64,000 nucleotides of DNA from NCBI RefSeq assembly GCF_001302565.1, contig NZ_CP012750.1, positions 310,001 to 374,000 of the forward strand, read 5' to 3'. The translations under genes and the position numbers were made by a program. The stretch is from Glutamicibacter halophytocola (GTDB lineage Bacteria; Actinomycetota; Actinomycetes; Actinomycetales; Micrococcaceae). Numbering within the stretch: the stretch's first letter is position 1; every line of letters begins with the position of its first letter. Below are positions 17,007-25,765 of this stretch, one piece after another. Under the pieces are notes generated by a model. The model did no database searches. It had not been told where the DNA came from and was given only the letters and a program-made list of their open reading frames with translations.

Positions 17007-19216
17007 ACGTGGTACCGGGGCTTGCGGTGTGGTGGGCTGCTGGTCTTCCTTGGTCGCCGAAGATTCGGGCCGAAGGTTCTGGCAGCTGCTGGTCCGGTCG
17101 GTTTCGTTGAATCTCGTTCCTCAAGCCCAGAAGGCAAAGGGGGGCAAGGGCTGGCTTGGGAGATTGATGCTCGGGTGGGGACCAGCCCGGGATCGGGCGC
17201 CCTGGGACCGGTAGTTGGTGGTATGTCCCCCTTTGGGGTGTGCCGGCCGCCGCAGCTCGCTGGTCGCCATCTTGGCTGCAACAGGCCGCGCACGCCAAGT
17301 AAAGCCTCTTTTGAACCAGTGTTCCAAGATGCTGCACTTCGACCGGCTCAGTAAGGAAGACAGCTCCTATGTTTGGTGGCGTTCCCAGGGAGTGCGGGCA
17401 GATGCCCAGGCTCCTTTTGGGTGCGACTATCTTGTGACGGCCACGAGCGTACCGCCTGTCTTCGCTGGTTCTGATGGTGTTGGTGAATGAGGACAGAACT
17501 CGCGCCCTTTCGCAGACACCCTCATACCTGCAAAAGGGGGCACTTTGCTACCCAGCCCCGGCCCGGAATCACGGGGGAGAGAGCGCTGTGGGCGCGGAAC
17601 GGGCAGAACTCGCGCCCTGGGGCGACGCTCGGGTTGGTTGCGCTCGCCGTTCACATCACCCGGGTTCTCGCATGGTGCCTGGTTGGCGGGGACATACCGC
17701 CCGTGCGCGCGGGCTGCCGGCGGGCCCGCAGCTGGCAGCTCGTCCTCCTGGACACTGGGGCTTTGGCACGGTCGTTTGCTTGTCTCCTTGGGGTTGATGG
17801 TCCCGGGTTGATGGTGCTGGTACGTCCCGGAATTCCGTCTCGTCGTTGTGCTCGTCGTTGGCCAATCTCACCGCGGGGATCTGCGCGAATGCTGGTGCTT
17901 TTACCAGGTTGTCGTTGGCTGGTGTGGGATGCGTACCAGTTTGGTTTCCAACGCCGAGGCAGTGGCTGGCCAGAAATTTTTATGAGGTTTTGGTGCGAAA
18001 ACAGCGCTTTCTTGGGGCCTTTCTATATAGAGAGGCCTTTCTTTGAAGGTTCTTTCCGGGACCAGGCTGACGAAGATCAGCAGATGCCAAGTGGGTTCAG
18101 CGTTCAGGGGCTGCATCCCACTTAAGCATTCTGCTCCCAGTCAGTCTGTGTGCCGCGACAGCTTCTCCACCCAGCGGGGAGCGCGATGCAGAGCAGAAGA
18201 GGAAGAACTAATTATGGGGCGGCATCGAGTTTCGAAGGGTTCGGCAGTACACCGTAAAGGGCTGATTGGCATGGGGAAATGGCTGGCGCACGTGGTTGCC
18301 TCAGCAGTGGCCAGGGAGTTGATTCGTGATTTGTTCTCCCACTTTTGCAGTTGATCAGCTTGTCTGCGGCGGTCGGTGGGTGTTTTGTGCTTGGGGCTTG
18401 ATGCTTGTGGCTGAGGGGGCTTGCCGGTCGCTTCTGGCATCGCAGCGGTAAAAGGGACGAATCCTTGGGCGTTCAACTTGGGAGTGGATCTGGTGATGCC
18501 AGGCGTTGTGGGGACATACCGTCACAGCGGCGGGCCTGCAGCCGAGGCCGGCCGCCGCCATCGAAGCGCGCGGGCCACTGCATCCGGGGCCTGGGTGCCA
18601 GGTGCCTCACCGAGAACAGGGCGCGTACCGGTTTCACGTCAGTTTTCGTGGACCGGAAGCACCCGTGGCGGGCGGTATGTCTTGGGCTCCTGTCCGCGCT
18701 CGCCGTGGCCACGAGGATGATCCTCCGGGGAAGACTCTGCTCTTCTCGCGGATCTCGTGTAGCCATGGTGCCTGGTTGGTGGGGACATACCGCCCCTGTC
18801 CTGGGCCTGCAGCGGATCCGGATCCGGCCGCCAGGTACGTGCCCAGGGGCACTGGCTCAACCCGGCCTTGGCGCTAAGCCAGGCCCCTGCGGGCCGATCC
18901 CTGACCGATGGTATGCCTGCCGCCTCTGAAGGCTACTCACTCCAGAAGACCGGCAGCGTACTGTGCCAAGCAGGCGCTCGCCGTTGGGAGGTATGGTCCG
19001 CCCGCTTGGCACGCCTCCTGCACTCCTTCCTACGGGTTCCAGGGAAGCTGCCGGCCCTCGTGCCTGGAGCGAGCACATGACGGTACGTCCCTCCCTGCCG
19101 TAGCTGCACTTCTTGCGGCCCACGGAGCTCGTCGACGGCTACCAACTGGGTTGGTTGAAACGCCTAGTCAGAGGGTGGCGATTTTTTTGTGCACGGGTCA
19201 CCTCTCACAGACCGGC
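17007..19216. repeat. gene-poor repeat region 1 (GGGGACATACC / GCGCTCGCCG units)
   Basis: About 2.2 kb, GC-rich, without a convincing gene. Motif copies: GGTATGTCCCC 17220-17230; GCGCTCGCCG 17640-17649, 18696-18705, 18974-18983; GGGGACATACC 17688-17698, 18510-18520, 18781-18791; GGTACGTCCC 17819-17828, 19082-19091; weaker copies near 18674, 18834 and 18910. The GGGGACATACC copies are preceded by related text (CATGGTGCCTGGTTGG at two of them). The 15-mer CAGAACTCGCGCCCT occurs twice, near 17494 and 17604. The long frames that cross this region shift strand and frame freely and look like GC artefacts. Confidence 0.7.
18214..18354 (+). CDS. possible 46-residue small protein
   Basis: ATG frame preceded by AGAGGAAGAA about 8 bases upstream, encoding a basic small peptide beginning MGRHRVSKGSAVHRKG and with an amphipathic stretch (MGKWLAHVVASAVAREL) before the stop. 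No family is recognised. It sits between repeat units in a stretch that is less GC-extreme than its surroundings, which is the main reason to list it. It could be a short toxin-like peptide or chance. Confidence 0.25.
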   Translation: MGRHRVSKGSAVHRKGLIGMGKWLAHVVASAVARELIRDLFSHFCS

Positions 19217-20032
19217 ATGATGGGTGGCATGAATTCCTTAAACGATCTATTAGCGCCCTTACCCTCAGTGGCAGCGTTCTTTGCTGCGATCTCTGGTCTG
19301 ATCACGGTGGTTAAGCCCCTGTTTAGTTCGGGGGCGCGCTATCAGAAGAAGGCTGAGTTTTGGCGTGAAGAAGTCAACAAGAGCCGCAACGGTCAGCTCA
19401 CTGCGTTCTTTCAGGAGAAGCACCGATTTTATTTGGCGAAAGTCTATGCCCAGTCGTTTTTCAATGCCAGCGCCTACTCGTGGGCGGTAGTAACCGCTGT
19501 TTTCTGCTGGTTCTTCGCAAGCCTTGTGTGCATGGCCCTGACAGCGAGCACTGACACTTCGGCTGCTTTTATGGAGACTGAAACACTTGTTACGGCTCTG
19601 GTGCTAGGAACTTTGAGCTTGATTTATCTCGCACGGTGTTTCTATAAATTCATGGACAATACACTCCGACGCCGAATCGCGTTTGAAGCGGTTGTGAATG
19701 AAAAGCAGCCACCGTCCGCCACAGGTGCCTTGCCCCGTTTTCGCAGAGGGGTACTTTCGAGCGCTTTGTTTGCCGGGGGCGCTGTATGCCTTGGAAGCTT
19801 TCTAGCGTTTACGCTTGCGGCTCTCACGAAAGACGCTCCAATAGACACAGCTGCAGCACCTTATGCGATTTTATGTGCCCTCCTTCTGGTGCTTGCCTTC
19901 TCTGCGCGTGGGTACTGGTATGACAATGTCACTACTCCTGATTTGAGGGATCAGAGCATGAAGCAGAGTGATTCGGCGTATCTCTTCCTTCGAAAGCGCC
20001 GCAACCACGGGGTCGGAGAACCAAGAGGTTAG
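19217..20032 (+). CDS. hypothetical membrane protein
   Basis: About 271 residues from ATG 19217 (ATG 19229 is an equal alternative). Seen: an N-terminal hydrophobic hairpin-like stretch (PLPSVAAFFAAISGLITVV), a charged cytoplasmic-type segment (about 35-80), then four strongly hydrophobic segments around residues 90-110, 125-145, 180-205 and 215-232, and a short basic tail. No conserved domain is recognised. The open frame extends further upstream, to 18908, but that part is in repeat sequence and lacks a start with a ribosome site. It is flanked on both sides by repeat units, like other single accessory genes of the island. Membrane proteins of this kind can be effectors in defence islands, but nothing in the sequence proves that. 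Confidence 0.6.
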   Translation: MMGGMNSLNDLLAPLPSVAAFFAAISGLITVVKPLFSSGARYQKKAEFWREEVNKSRNGQLTAFFQEKHRFYLAKVYAQSFFNASAYSWAVVTAVFCWFFASLVCMALTASTDTSAAFMETETLVTALVLGTLSLIYLARCFYKFMDNTLRRRIAFEAVVNEKQPPSATGALPRFRRGVLSSALFAGGAVCLGSFLAFTLAALTKDAPIDTAAAPYAILCALLLVLAFSARGYWYDNVTTPDLRDQSMKQSDSAYLFLRKRRNHGVGEPRG

Positions 20033-21271
20033 ACATCTGATTGGCTGCTGGCGTGTACTACAGGCTCCTGGGGGACATACCACCGGGCGGGCTGGCTGCA
20101 GCGCGGCCGCCGGCGCCCTCCAGGGGGAGAAGTACCTTCTTTGGGCAGGTCGCCCTGGGCGCGGTCAGCTGGTGGTACGTCCTCGCCTTCTCTCAGCGGC
20201 TGCTGCTCTCGAAGATCCGGATCTGGCTGCTACCGGAATCCGGTCGTGCAGTCCTGGCAGGTGGCCGGTGGTATGTCCCTCCCACCGGCCCACCTGGCGA
20301 TAGTAGGCCTTACTGCTGTAATCCAAGGGGCTTCAGCGCGGGCTACTGCGTTCTGCATCTATTGGCGTTACTTGTGCAGGGGGTGAGGGCGCTCGCTGTG
20401 CGTCAGGACGCGTCAGGACGCGTCAGCATTTGCTGAGATTCAAGCTAGTGGCTCATCAGCCCTGAAGTTGGCCTGCTGGCCTGGGCACGCTTGGTACGTG
20501 ATTCTGCGTTGCATCTGGTCCCCTGGGCTGGCCAGATGCGCAGGGCAGAGCAAGGCTGATGCGGGGGACAGCTGGATCGTGGCGCTTGAACGAACCGAAC
20601 CTCATGGGTTTCCGCAAGGACACGGCGCGCATACTGCATCCATTGGTGAAAGGGCTCTCTAAGAAGCGCACTCCGGTTCCGGATACTGTGGATAAGCTTC
20701 GCTTCGCTGCGCTGATCAGCAAGCATTGCACCTCGTTGTAGGGAGGCGGTGCATCGGGTCCTGCAATGCTGCAACTAGGCCCCACGGGGTGGGGACATAC
20801 CATCATGCGGCCGCCCTGCAGCGAGGACCGGCCGGCGCCTTCGTCCTCCGGGGCCTGGTCTTCGGTGGTATGCCCACTGATGTCGCCAGTGACCGATCTT
20901 GGCCCTCAGAGCTCAGCGAACCCGGCCAGCCATCTGGCGGTACGTCCCCCGCTGCACGTGTTGCTTCTTGTCCACCAGGCGCTCGCCGAACATCGCAACC
21001 GCGTATTTGCACTCAGGGATCCAATAACGGCGCCTGTCAAACTTCTGCCGGGCGCTGAGGTTCTTTGCGCATGAGGCGCAGGCCAGTTCAGCAAGCTGTG
21101 GCCATTGCTGCCTTCTTGGACATGGATGGCATGTCCCCAAGGCGCCTAGGGGACATGCCATCCATCGTCTCTCCTGCGGTGAGGGCCGGCTGAAGCCTTT
21201 CGAGACTAGGCCTCTGTAGCGGGTGTTGAGAGCAGGCCAAGCCGCGATGTTCCGCTTTGAGATTCTTATTG
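20033..21271. repeat. repeat region 2 (two well-ordered units)
   Basis: Two units with the same motif set. Unit 1: GGGGACATACC 20071-20081, GGTACGTCC 20174-20182, GGTATGTCCC 20270-20279, GCGCTCGCTG near 20390. Unit 2: GGGGACATACC 20791-20801, GGTATGCCC 20867-20875, GGTACGTCCCC 20939-20949, GCGCTCGCCG 20979-20988. A short open stretch with MGFRKDTARILHPLVKGL near 20605-20741 may be a gene remnant. A CAGGACGCGT repeat occurs twice in tandem at about 20403-20422. Confidence 0.7.
21122..21165. repeat. perfect 17-bp inverted repeat built on the GGCATGTCCCC motif
   Basis: Arms 21122-21138 and 21149-21165 are perfect reverse complements around a 10-base spacer containing GGCGCC. The arm contains GGCATGTCCCC, one base from the island's recurring GGTATGTCCCC. 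It stands at the end of repeat region 2, about 110 bases beyond the 3' end of the minus-strand gene. It has no T-tract, so it is not a normal terminator. Confidence 0.85.
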
Positions 21272-22333
21272 CTAGTTTCTGAATGTCGCGTTCAAAACCC
21301 AGCTGCCAAGTGCTTCGACGAACCCGTCAGTATCAGTTGCTTCCAGAGTGGCGAGGGTGATGGTTTGCCCTCTCAAACTCAATTCGACGTCTATTTTTGC
21401 GAAGACATCACGTTCCCACGGGCCTGTATTACGCATATTGATATTAGGACTGATGTAGAGGACTGCATCGCCATGCATGAACTCTTTGCTCGCAGCATAT
21501 TTCCGATACTCTGTGGAAAGGATGCTCTGATCGACATCAGCGTGAACGTCCTCGGCGATCTTAGGACCTTCTTCTCCTGAATGATCTAGATGGACTCCAA
21601 AGAGAGAGGCCGGCAGTACAAGATGGGCCATGAGGCTCAGACCTGGCTCTAACTCGGCTCCGCCACGAGCGTTGACTGTCTTTGACGCAGCTTCCAACTG
21701 CTCAAGCCGGTGAATCAAAGTCCGAGCGCCCCATCGTTCAGCAGGTCCGTGATCGATATCGAATACCTGCACCACCCACCCAGCAGAGCCATCTGGTAGA
21801 TAGTTTCCATTGAGCCCCATTTTGGTGGCCATCGTAATATCCGCTGCTTGCCACACGCGGGAATCGGGTTCGACCGGATCATGTCCGGTAGGCAGCAATT
21901 GAAGCGATTCATGGCGGGCCATCGCATCGATCTCTAGTTCCTCAGCGATTGAAAGACGTTGGGCACGCGTGAGGGTATTTGCCATTGTGGGAAAGCCGAA
22001 GGATAGGGCTTCTGCTAGGTCGCTTCCTGTCCATGACTCGCGGTGACGGCAACCTTCAAACATGGGACCACTGATCGTGGGTACGTCCGTTGTTTCGCGC
22101 AAAGCATGAATCAGTGATTGCAGATACGTTTCTGCCTTATCGTAGACGTCCAGCCACGCAGCCGCGTCCCACATGGATTCGGAAATTCGGGTCAGGCCAT
22201 CTGCAAAGCGAGAAGCTTGACGTGAGTCCGTGAAAGTGGTGACTTTTTTGCTGTGTGATTCTGCGTCTTCTCCGGGCCAAGTGGCGATGATGGAAATTTT
22301 TCCCTGTGACGGCAAACAGCTGTAGAGAGTCAT
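21272..22333 (-). CDS. hypothetical protein, 353 aa
   Basis: ATG 22333 is preceded by TTGGAG 6 bases upstream, so I prefer it to the longer TTG start. The protein is soluble and acidic, with no signal peptide or membrane helix. Readable features are few: an early GKISIIATWPGEDAESH, a central RLEQLEAASKTVNARGG and a C-terminal GQTITLATLEATDTDGFVEALGSWV that ends like a modular beta-rich domain. No family is recognised. It stands alone between repeat region 2 and the AbiE operon and reads toward the repeat region. Codon use is intermediate between the AT-rich RiPP genes and the core. Real coding is likely from its length, its ribosome site and the lack of rival frames. Confidence 0.7.
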   Translation of the reverse strand: MTLYSCLPSQGKISIIATWPGEDAESHSKKVTTFTDSRQASRFADGLTRISESMWDAAAWLDVYDKAETYLQSLIHALRETTDVPTISGPMFEGCRHRESWTGSDLAEALSFGFPTMANTLTRAQRLSIAEELEIDAMARHESLQLLPTGHDPVEPDSRVWQAADITMATKMGLNGNYLPDGSAGWVVQVFDIDHGPAERWGARTLIHRLEQLEAASKTVNARGGAELEPGLSLMAHLVLPASLFGVHLDHSGEEGPKIAEDVHADVDQSILSTEYRKYAASKEFMHGDAVLYISPNINMRNTGPWERDVFAKIDVELSLRGQTITLATLEATDTDGFVEALGSWVLNATFRN

Positions 22334-22798
22334 TGTGTACTCCAATTTTGGATGATGCTGAGCAAGTCGTTGATCCTCGTCCGCAGGTTATGAAACGGCT
22401 AAAAGCGGGCGCAGTAAAATCAAGGATTGAGCAAAGCTAAGAATAATGGGGATGACGGTAACTTTGCGGCACTACCGCGAAGCCAATCCGATAATTGAAA
22501 TCCTAGGCCAGAAGTTGCAAAGCAAGAGGATAAGACACGCCGAAGAATAAGCTGAACCGCAATAGGCGCATTTTGCTCCCACAGGGGTAGCCCTGGGCGC
22601 GCTCGCCGGTGGGGTTCGAAGGGCTTGGTGACAGCGATGATGGTCGTGGTCGTGGTGATGGCCCGGTCCGACCCAAAGCAGCGTTTACCTTCTCTTGCTT
22701 GTCTTCTTGCGACTTCCAAGGCGGGGGCTTTACGTGGACGGCATCCAAGGCGCTTTGGCTTCGAAAGACCATGGATGACGCCACCGCGGCCGGGGTGG
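22334..22798. other. intergenic, one GCGCTCGCCG copy
   Basis: Divergent region between the hypothetical gene and the AbiE operon. It carries a GCGCTCGCCG copy at 22599-22608, the same strand as all others in the island. No gene is supported: frames on both strands here lack ribosome sites. Confidence 0.5.
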
Positions 22799-22846
22799 TG
22801 CAACAAAACGTCTACAGATAAACTTATCTGTAAACGTTTTGTTGCA
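22799..22846. promoter_or_regulatory. palindromic operator/promoter of the abiE operon
   Basis: A 48-bp near-perfect palindrome: outer arms 22799-22811 and 22834-22846 (TGCAACAAAACGT and its complement), inner arms 22813-22821 and 22824-22832 (TACAGATAA and its complement). It ends 18 bases before the antitoxin ATG. AbiEi antitoxins are known to repress their own operon by binding inverted repeats, which fits. Confidence 0.8.
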
Positions 22847-22864
22847 TGAAGGGGTGAATAGTGA

Positions 22865-23449
22865 ATGAGCGCAAACAAGTCGAACAGATCTGCAGGGTTG
22901 CAGGCGGTCAGGCCTGACACCCTGCGAGGACTGACGCGCAGCGCCTTGTTGCGGGGCGTGAACGAGGGGCGCTGGGAGCGGATCGCCCGCGGCATTTACC
23001 TACCCTCTGACGCGCCGCCGATGGATTGGGACCAGCTGGAAGCCGCTACGCGCCGTCCTGAGGCCACCATCTGCCTCATTTCTGCACTGGCCCATTACGA
23101 CCTCACTGACGAGATCCCTGACGCGTTGGATATGGCCATTCCTCGGGGCACCCGCACGCCCCAAACCGCGGGGGCGATTCGCTGGCACCACTTCGACAAG
23201 GAAACTTTTGACCTAGGCCGCAAAGAGATCACGATCCCGGGCAGCTCACAATTGATCGGGATTTATAGTCCTGAACGCACAATCGTTGATTGCTTCCGCC
23301 TGCGCTCGACGATCGGCTACGAAATTGCTAGGGACGCAACCAAAGAATGGCTGCGCCGCGGCGGCAAGCCAGCCCAGTTGATGCAGATTGCTACCCAACT
23401 GCCACGGGCCAAATCATTAGTCCTCAATACCTTGGAGCTGCTGTCATGA
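22865..23449 (+). CDS. abiEi: AbiEi-type antitoxin / transcriptional regulator
   Basis: A 194-residue protein of the AbiEi antitoxin family. Its N-terminal winged helix (TLRGLTRSALLRGVNEGRWERIARGIYLP, described in parts) is followed by a C-terminal domain with SPERTIVDCFRLRSTIGYE, the pattern typical of these antitoxins. Role: neutralises the partner nucleotidyltransferase by a type IV mechanism and autoregulates the operon through the palindrome upstream. ATG 22865 has AAGGGG about 11 bases upstream. The stop overlaps the toxin's ATG (ATGA), which keeps the pair coupled. GC-rich codon use differs from the AT-rich genes nearby. AbiE systems abort phage infection or stabilise plasmids. Confidence 0.88.
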   Translation: MSANKSNRSAGLQAVRPDTLRGLTRSALLRGVNEGRWERIARGIYLPSDAPPMDWDQLEAATRRPEATICLISALAHYDLTDEIPDALDMAIPRGTRTPQTAGAIRWHHFDKETFDLGRKEITIPGSSQLIGIYSPERTIVDCFRLRSTIGYEIARDATKEWLRRGGKPAQLMQIATQLPRAKSLVLNTLELLS

Positions 23450-24294
23450 ACGCTGACGAGATCTACCGGCGGATCCAGAAAGCCGCCCGCGCCGCCGCAA
23501 CAAAGTACGGGATCCCTGCGCCGACGCAAGAATATCTGACCCGTCACGCCCTGGAATCCTTCTTGGACCGGCTGAACCACACCCCGCACCAGAACGACTT
23601 TGTACTCAAAGGCGGCCTGCTGCTCGGAGCGTATGGCGTACGACGCCCAACGAAAGACGCCGATTCCAACGCGATCAACGCAGATGTCACTCCGGAGCAT
23701 TTGAAGCAAGTTGTCCGCGACGCAGCAGATGTTGCAGTCGACGACGGCGTGCTCTTTGACCTCGACACCCTCACGGTGGAGGAAATCCGAGATGACGCCG
23801 ACTACCCAGGAATGCGCCTACGCGTGAGCGTCTCCATCGCCACGTGGGATGGCGTGGTCTCCTGGGATGTCTCCACCGGCGACCCGATCGTTCCCGCACC
23901 AAGGAAAGTGACCCTTGATCGTGTTCTTGGAGAGCCCCTCACCCTGATTGGGTATGCCCCGGAATCAACTGTGGCTGAAAAGGGAGTCACGATCCTTGAA
24001 CGCGGAACCACAAGCACCCGATGGCGGGACTACGTCGACATCGTCACCCTCGGCGAGGCAGACCTTGATCATCAGGAGCTGATCCGAGCAGTACGGGCCG
24101 TGGCTGATCATCGGGGCGTTCGATTGCAGCCGATCGGCCCTGTAGTGGAAGGGTACGGGCTGGTCGGCCAAGCGAAGTGGGCTGCTTGGAGACGCAAGCA
24201 CAGGTTGGCTGGTGTATGCGAAGAGAGCTTGGATGATCAGATGATCCGGGTTGCAGCGATCCTCGACCCTGTCTTCACAACGGAACAAGACTAA
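23446..24294 (+). CDS. abiEii: AbiEii-type nucleotidyltransferase toxin
   Basis: A 282-residue protein. I chose ATG 23446, which overlaps the antitoxin stop, over the longer frame. Seen: FVLKGGLLLGAYGVRRPTKDAD at about residues 46-67 (the KGG...R.TkDxD pattern of AbiEii nucleotidyltransferases), a later RLRVSVSIATWDG region carrying the third acidic strand, and TRWRDYVDIVTL typical of the C-terminal half. In the family this transfers nucleotides to RNA targets and arrests growth. Both motif halves are intact, so the toxin may be active. In many homologues the KDID Asp pair is followed by L; here it reads KDADSNAI. Confidence 0.87.
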   Translation: MNADEIYRRIQKAARAAATKYGIPAPTQEYLTRHALESFLDRLNHTPHQNDFVLKGGLLLGAYGVRRPTKDADSNAINADVTPEHLKQVVRDAADVAVDDGVLFDLDTLTVEEIRDDADYPGMRLRVSVSIATWDGVVSWDVSTGDPIVPAPRKVTLDRVLGEPLTLIGYAPESTVAEKGVTILERGTTSTRWRDYVDIVTLGEADLDHQELIRAVRAVADHRGVRLQPIGPVVEGYGLVGQAKWAAWRRKHRLAGVCEESLDDQMIRVAAILDPVFTTEQD

Positions 24295-24784
24295 TGCGCA
24301 CGCTGTAGGGCGGGGGCATACGTTTGCTGAAGCCATTTAGTTTCACGAGGCCGAAGCTGCGGAGCATCGTGCTCCTTAAAGGCAGTGGCCCCCGTTCCAC
24401 CGGGGGCCACTCGCCACGCGATACGTTCAGCGGGCTTTTAAGCCGAGTCCATAGCTAATCCAGGCGACTAGTCGGTACTCACTGACGACCCTTTGTCTGT
24501 ACCAATAGATCTAGGGCGTACCGTGCTACAAGCTAAAGAAATTGGACAATTCAGCGGGCCACCTAAGCCCAGGGTTTACCGGTCCCGAGTGCTTAGTTCC
24601 TGCTGAACAGTTGAATCTTTCCAACCTGATAAAACAAGGCTAGCACATAGTTTTTGGCAAAACATCAGGTCAGAAAGGTATAAATTACGTTAGTTGATGA
24701 GTAATAGCTACATTAGGATAAGAGTTGAACATACGTTAGTTGAATGAAGGCTTAGTTCTTGACCATAGAAGAATGTAGGACATT
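24295..24784. other. intergenic with hairpin and direct repeats upstream of wHTH gene
   Basis: A hairpin with 11-bp perfect arms (24384-24394 and 24401-24411, GTGGCCCCCG core) follows the AbiE operon and may end it. From about 24600 the sequence turns AT-rich and holds two direct copies of TACGTTAGTTGA (near 24686 and 24732) about 46 bases apart, plus a TCAGCGGGC pair (near 24427 and 24550). Such copies could be iterons or operator sites for the next protein. Confidence 0.55.
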
Positions 24785-25765
24785 ATGAGTACCATTCAGA
24801 CCCGAAAAGCCTCAGGCTCATCAGCAAGTGAAAAAGCCGCAAATTCAGACCCTGAAAAAGCCTCTGAGCTCACCTCAGAACAGAAGCTGGAAGACCTAAG
24901 ACTCAAGCGTCGCCTCGACCATTCGAAGGCACTAGCAATAGAGCTCGATCGGAGTGTGGGCGCTCGCCGTACGGCGGCTCTCGTGCGAAAGTCCTTTGTT
25001 CGCAATGATGACCCAGAGATCAAGCCCCCGCTCCAACAGCTGGTCGCTAAAGCCGGAGGGCGCGGCGCAACTGTTCCGGTCTTGCTCTACATCGCCTTGC
25101 TTTGGAAATGTGCTGCTAAGCCCTACGATGTTCAGCTGCCCGCCCGCAAGTGGGCCGAGCTATTGGCCTTACCTGATCCTTCGACTAAGGGCGCTCGGCG
25201 AATTACTAACGCCCTCGAAGTTCTCGCAAACTTGAAGCTAGTCAAACTTGAAAAATCCCATGGGGAACCAACCAGAGTGATTTTGCGCGACGAATCAGGT
25301 GAAGACCGAAAGTATGAGAACCCATCAACCGCCTATTCGCTTAAAAGCAACAACCGTGACCTCTATTTCAAAGTTTCAAGTCGGTTGTGGACTTCCGGAC
25401 AGATCCAACAATTGAAAGCCCCAGAACTCTCCATGCTTTTGATCCTTCTGCAAGAAGGCGGCCATCGACGAGACACTGACCCTCTGGCAAATTTTTTGCA
25501 GCGACGTGGTGAGCTACTAGGGGTCGAAGTATGGTTCACCACTGAGAATTTCCCTGCTCGCTATGGAATCAGCCCATCCATGCGCTCACGAGGTACTAAA
25601 GGGCTATGTGAGGCCGGATTGCTTGAAACCGAGCGCCGACCAGTGGGCCCTCCTGGTAAGCCCGTCAGTTTCTCAACTGAAAAACTGCGCAAAATTTACA
25701 GGCTTCAGGGTGACGCCGTTATCGCTGAAGCTTCCATTAAAGATCAAAAGAAAACTAAAAAGTAG
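24785..25765 (+). CDS. winged-helix DNA-binding protein (plasmid-type, function unknown)
   Basis: A 326-residue basic protein. The N-terminal 60 residues are low-complexity and charged. A first winged-helix-like module follows (VPVLLYIALLWKCAAKPYDV, then PARKWAELLAL and ARRITNALEVLANLKLVKLE). A second lies at about 190-290 (SSRLWTSGQIQQL, FTTENFPARYGISPSMRSRG, LCEAGLLETE). This two-module layout is common in uncharacterised actinobacterial plasmid or mobile-element proteins, and a replication-initiator role is possible but not shown. The direct repeats upstream would suit such a protein. It ends in a Lys-rich tail. No partner gene is adjacent. Confidence 0.6.
   Translation: MSTIQTRKASGSSASEKAANSDPEKASELTSEQKLEDLRLKRRLDHSKALAIELDRSVGARRTAALVRKSFVRNDDPEIKPPLQQLVAKAGGRGATVPVLLYIALLWKCAAKPYDVQLPARKWAELLALPDPSTKGARRITNALEVLANLKLVKLEKSHGEPTRVILRDESGEDRKYENPSTAYSLKSNNRDLYFKVSSRLWTSGQIQQLKAPELSMLLILLQEGGHRRDTDPLANFLQRRGELLGVEVWFTTENFPARYGISPSMRSRGTKGLCEAGLLETERRPVGPPGKPVSFSTEKLRKIYRLQGDAVIAEASIKDQKKTKK

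Noticed and set aside
16579..17337. 252-codon minus-strand frame covering the IS right end
   Set aside because: Only the part 16821-17006 is IstB-like; the rest is IS terminal sequence or repeat DNA read by chance.
17487..18125. Long plus-strand open frame in repeat region 1
   Set aside because: Composition is Arg/Pro/Ala-rich, it crosses several repeat motifs, has rival frames on both strands and no family features. A GC artefact.
22420..22995. 191-codon minus-strand frame upstream of abiEi
   Set aside because: Overlaps the palindromic operator and the antitoxin start, lacks a ribosome site and any family pattern.
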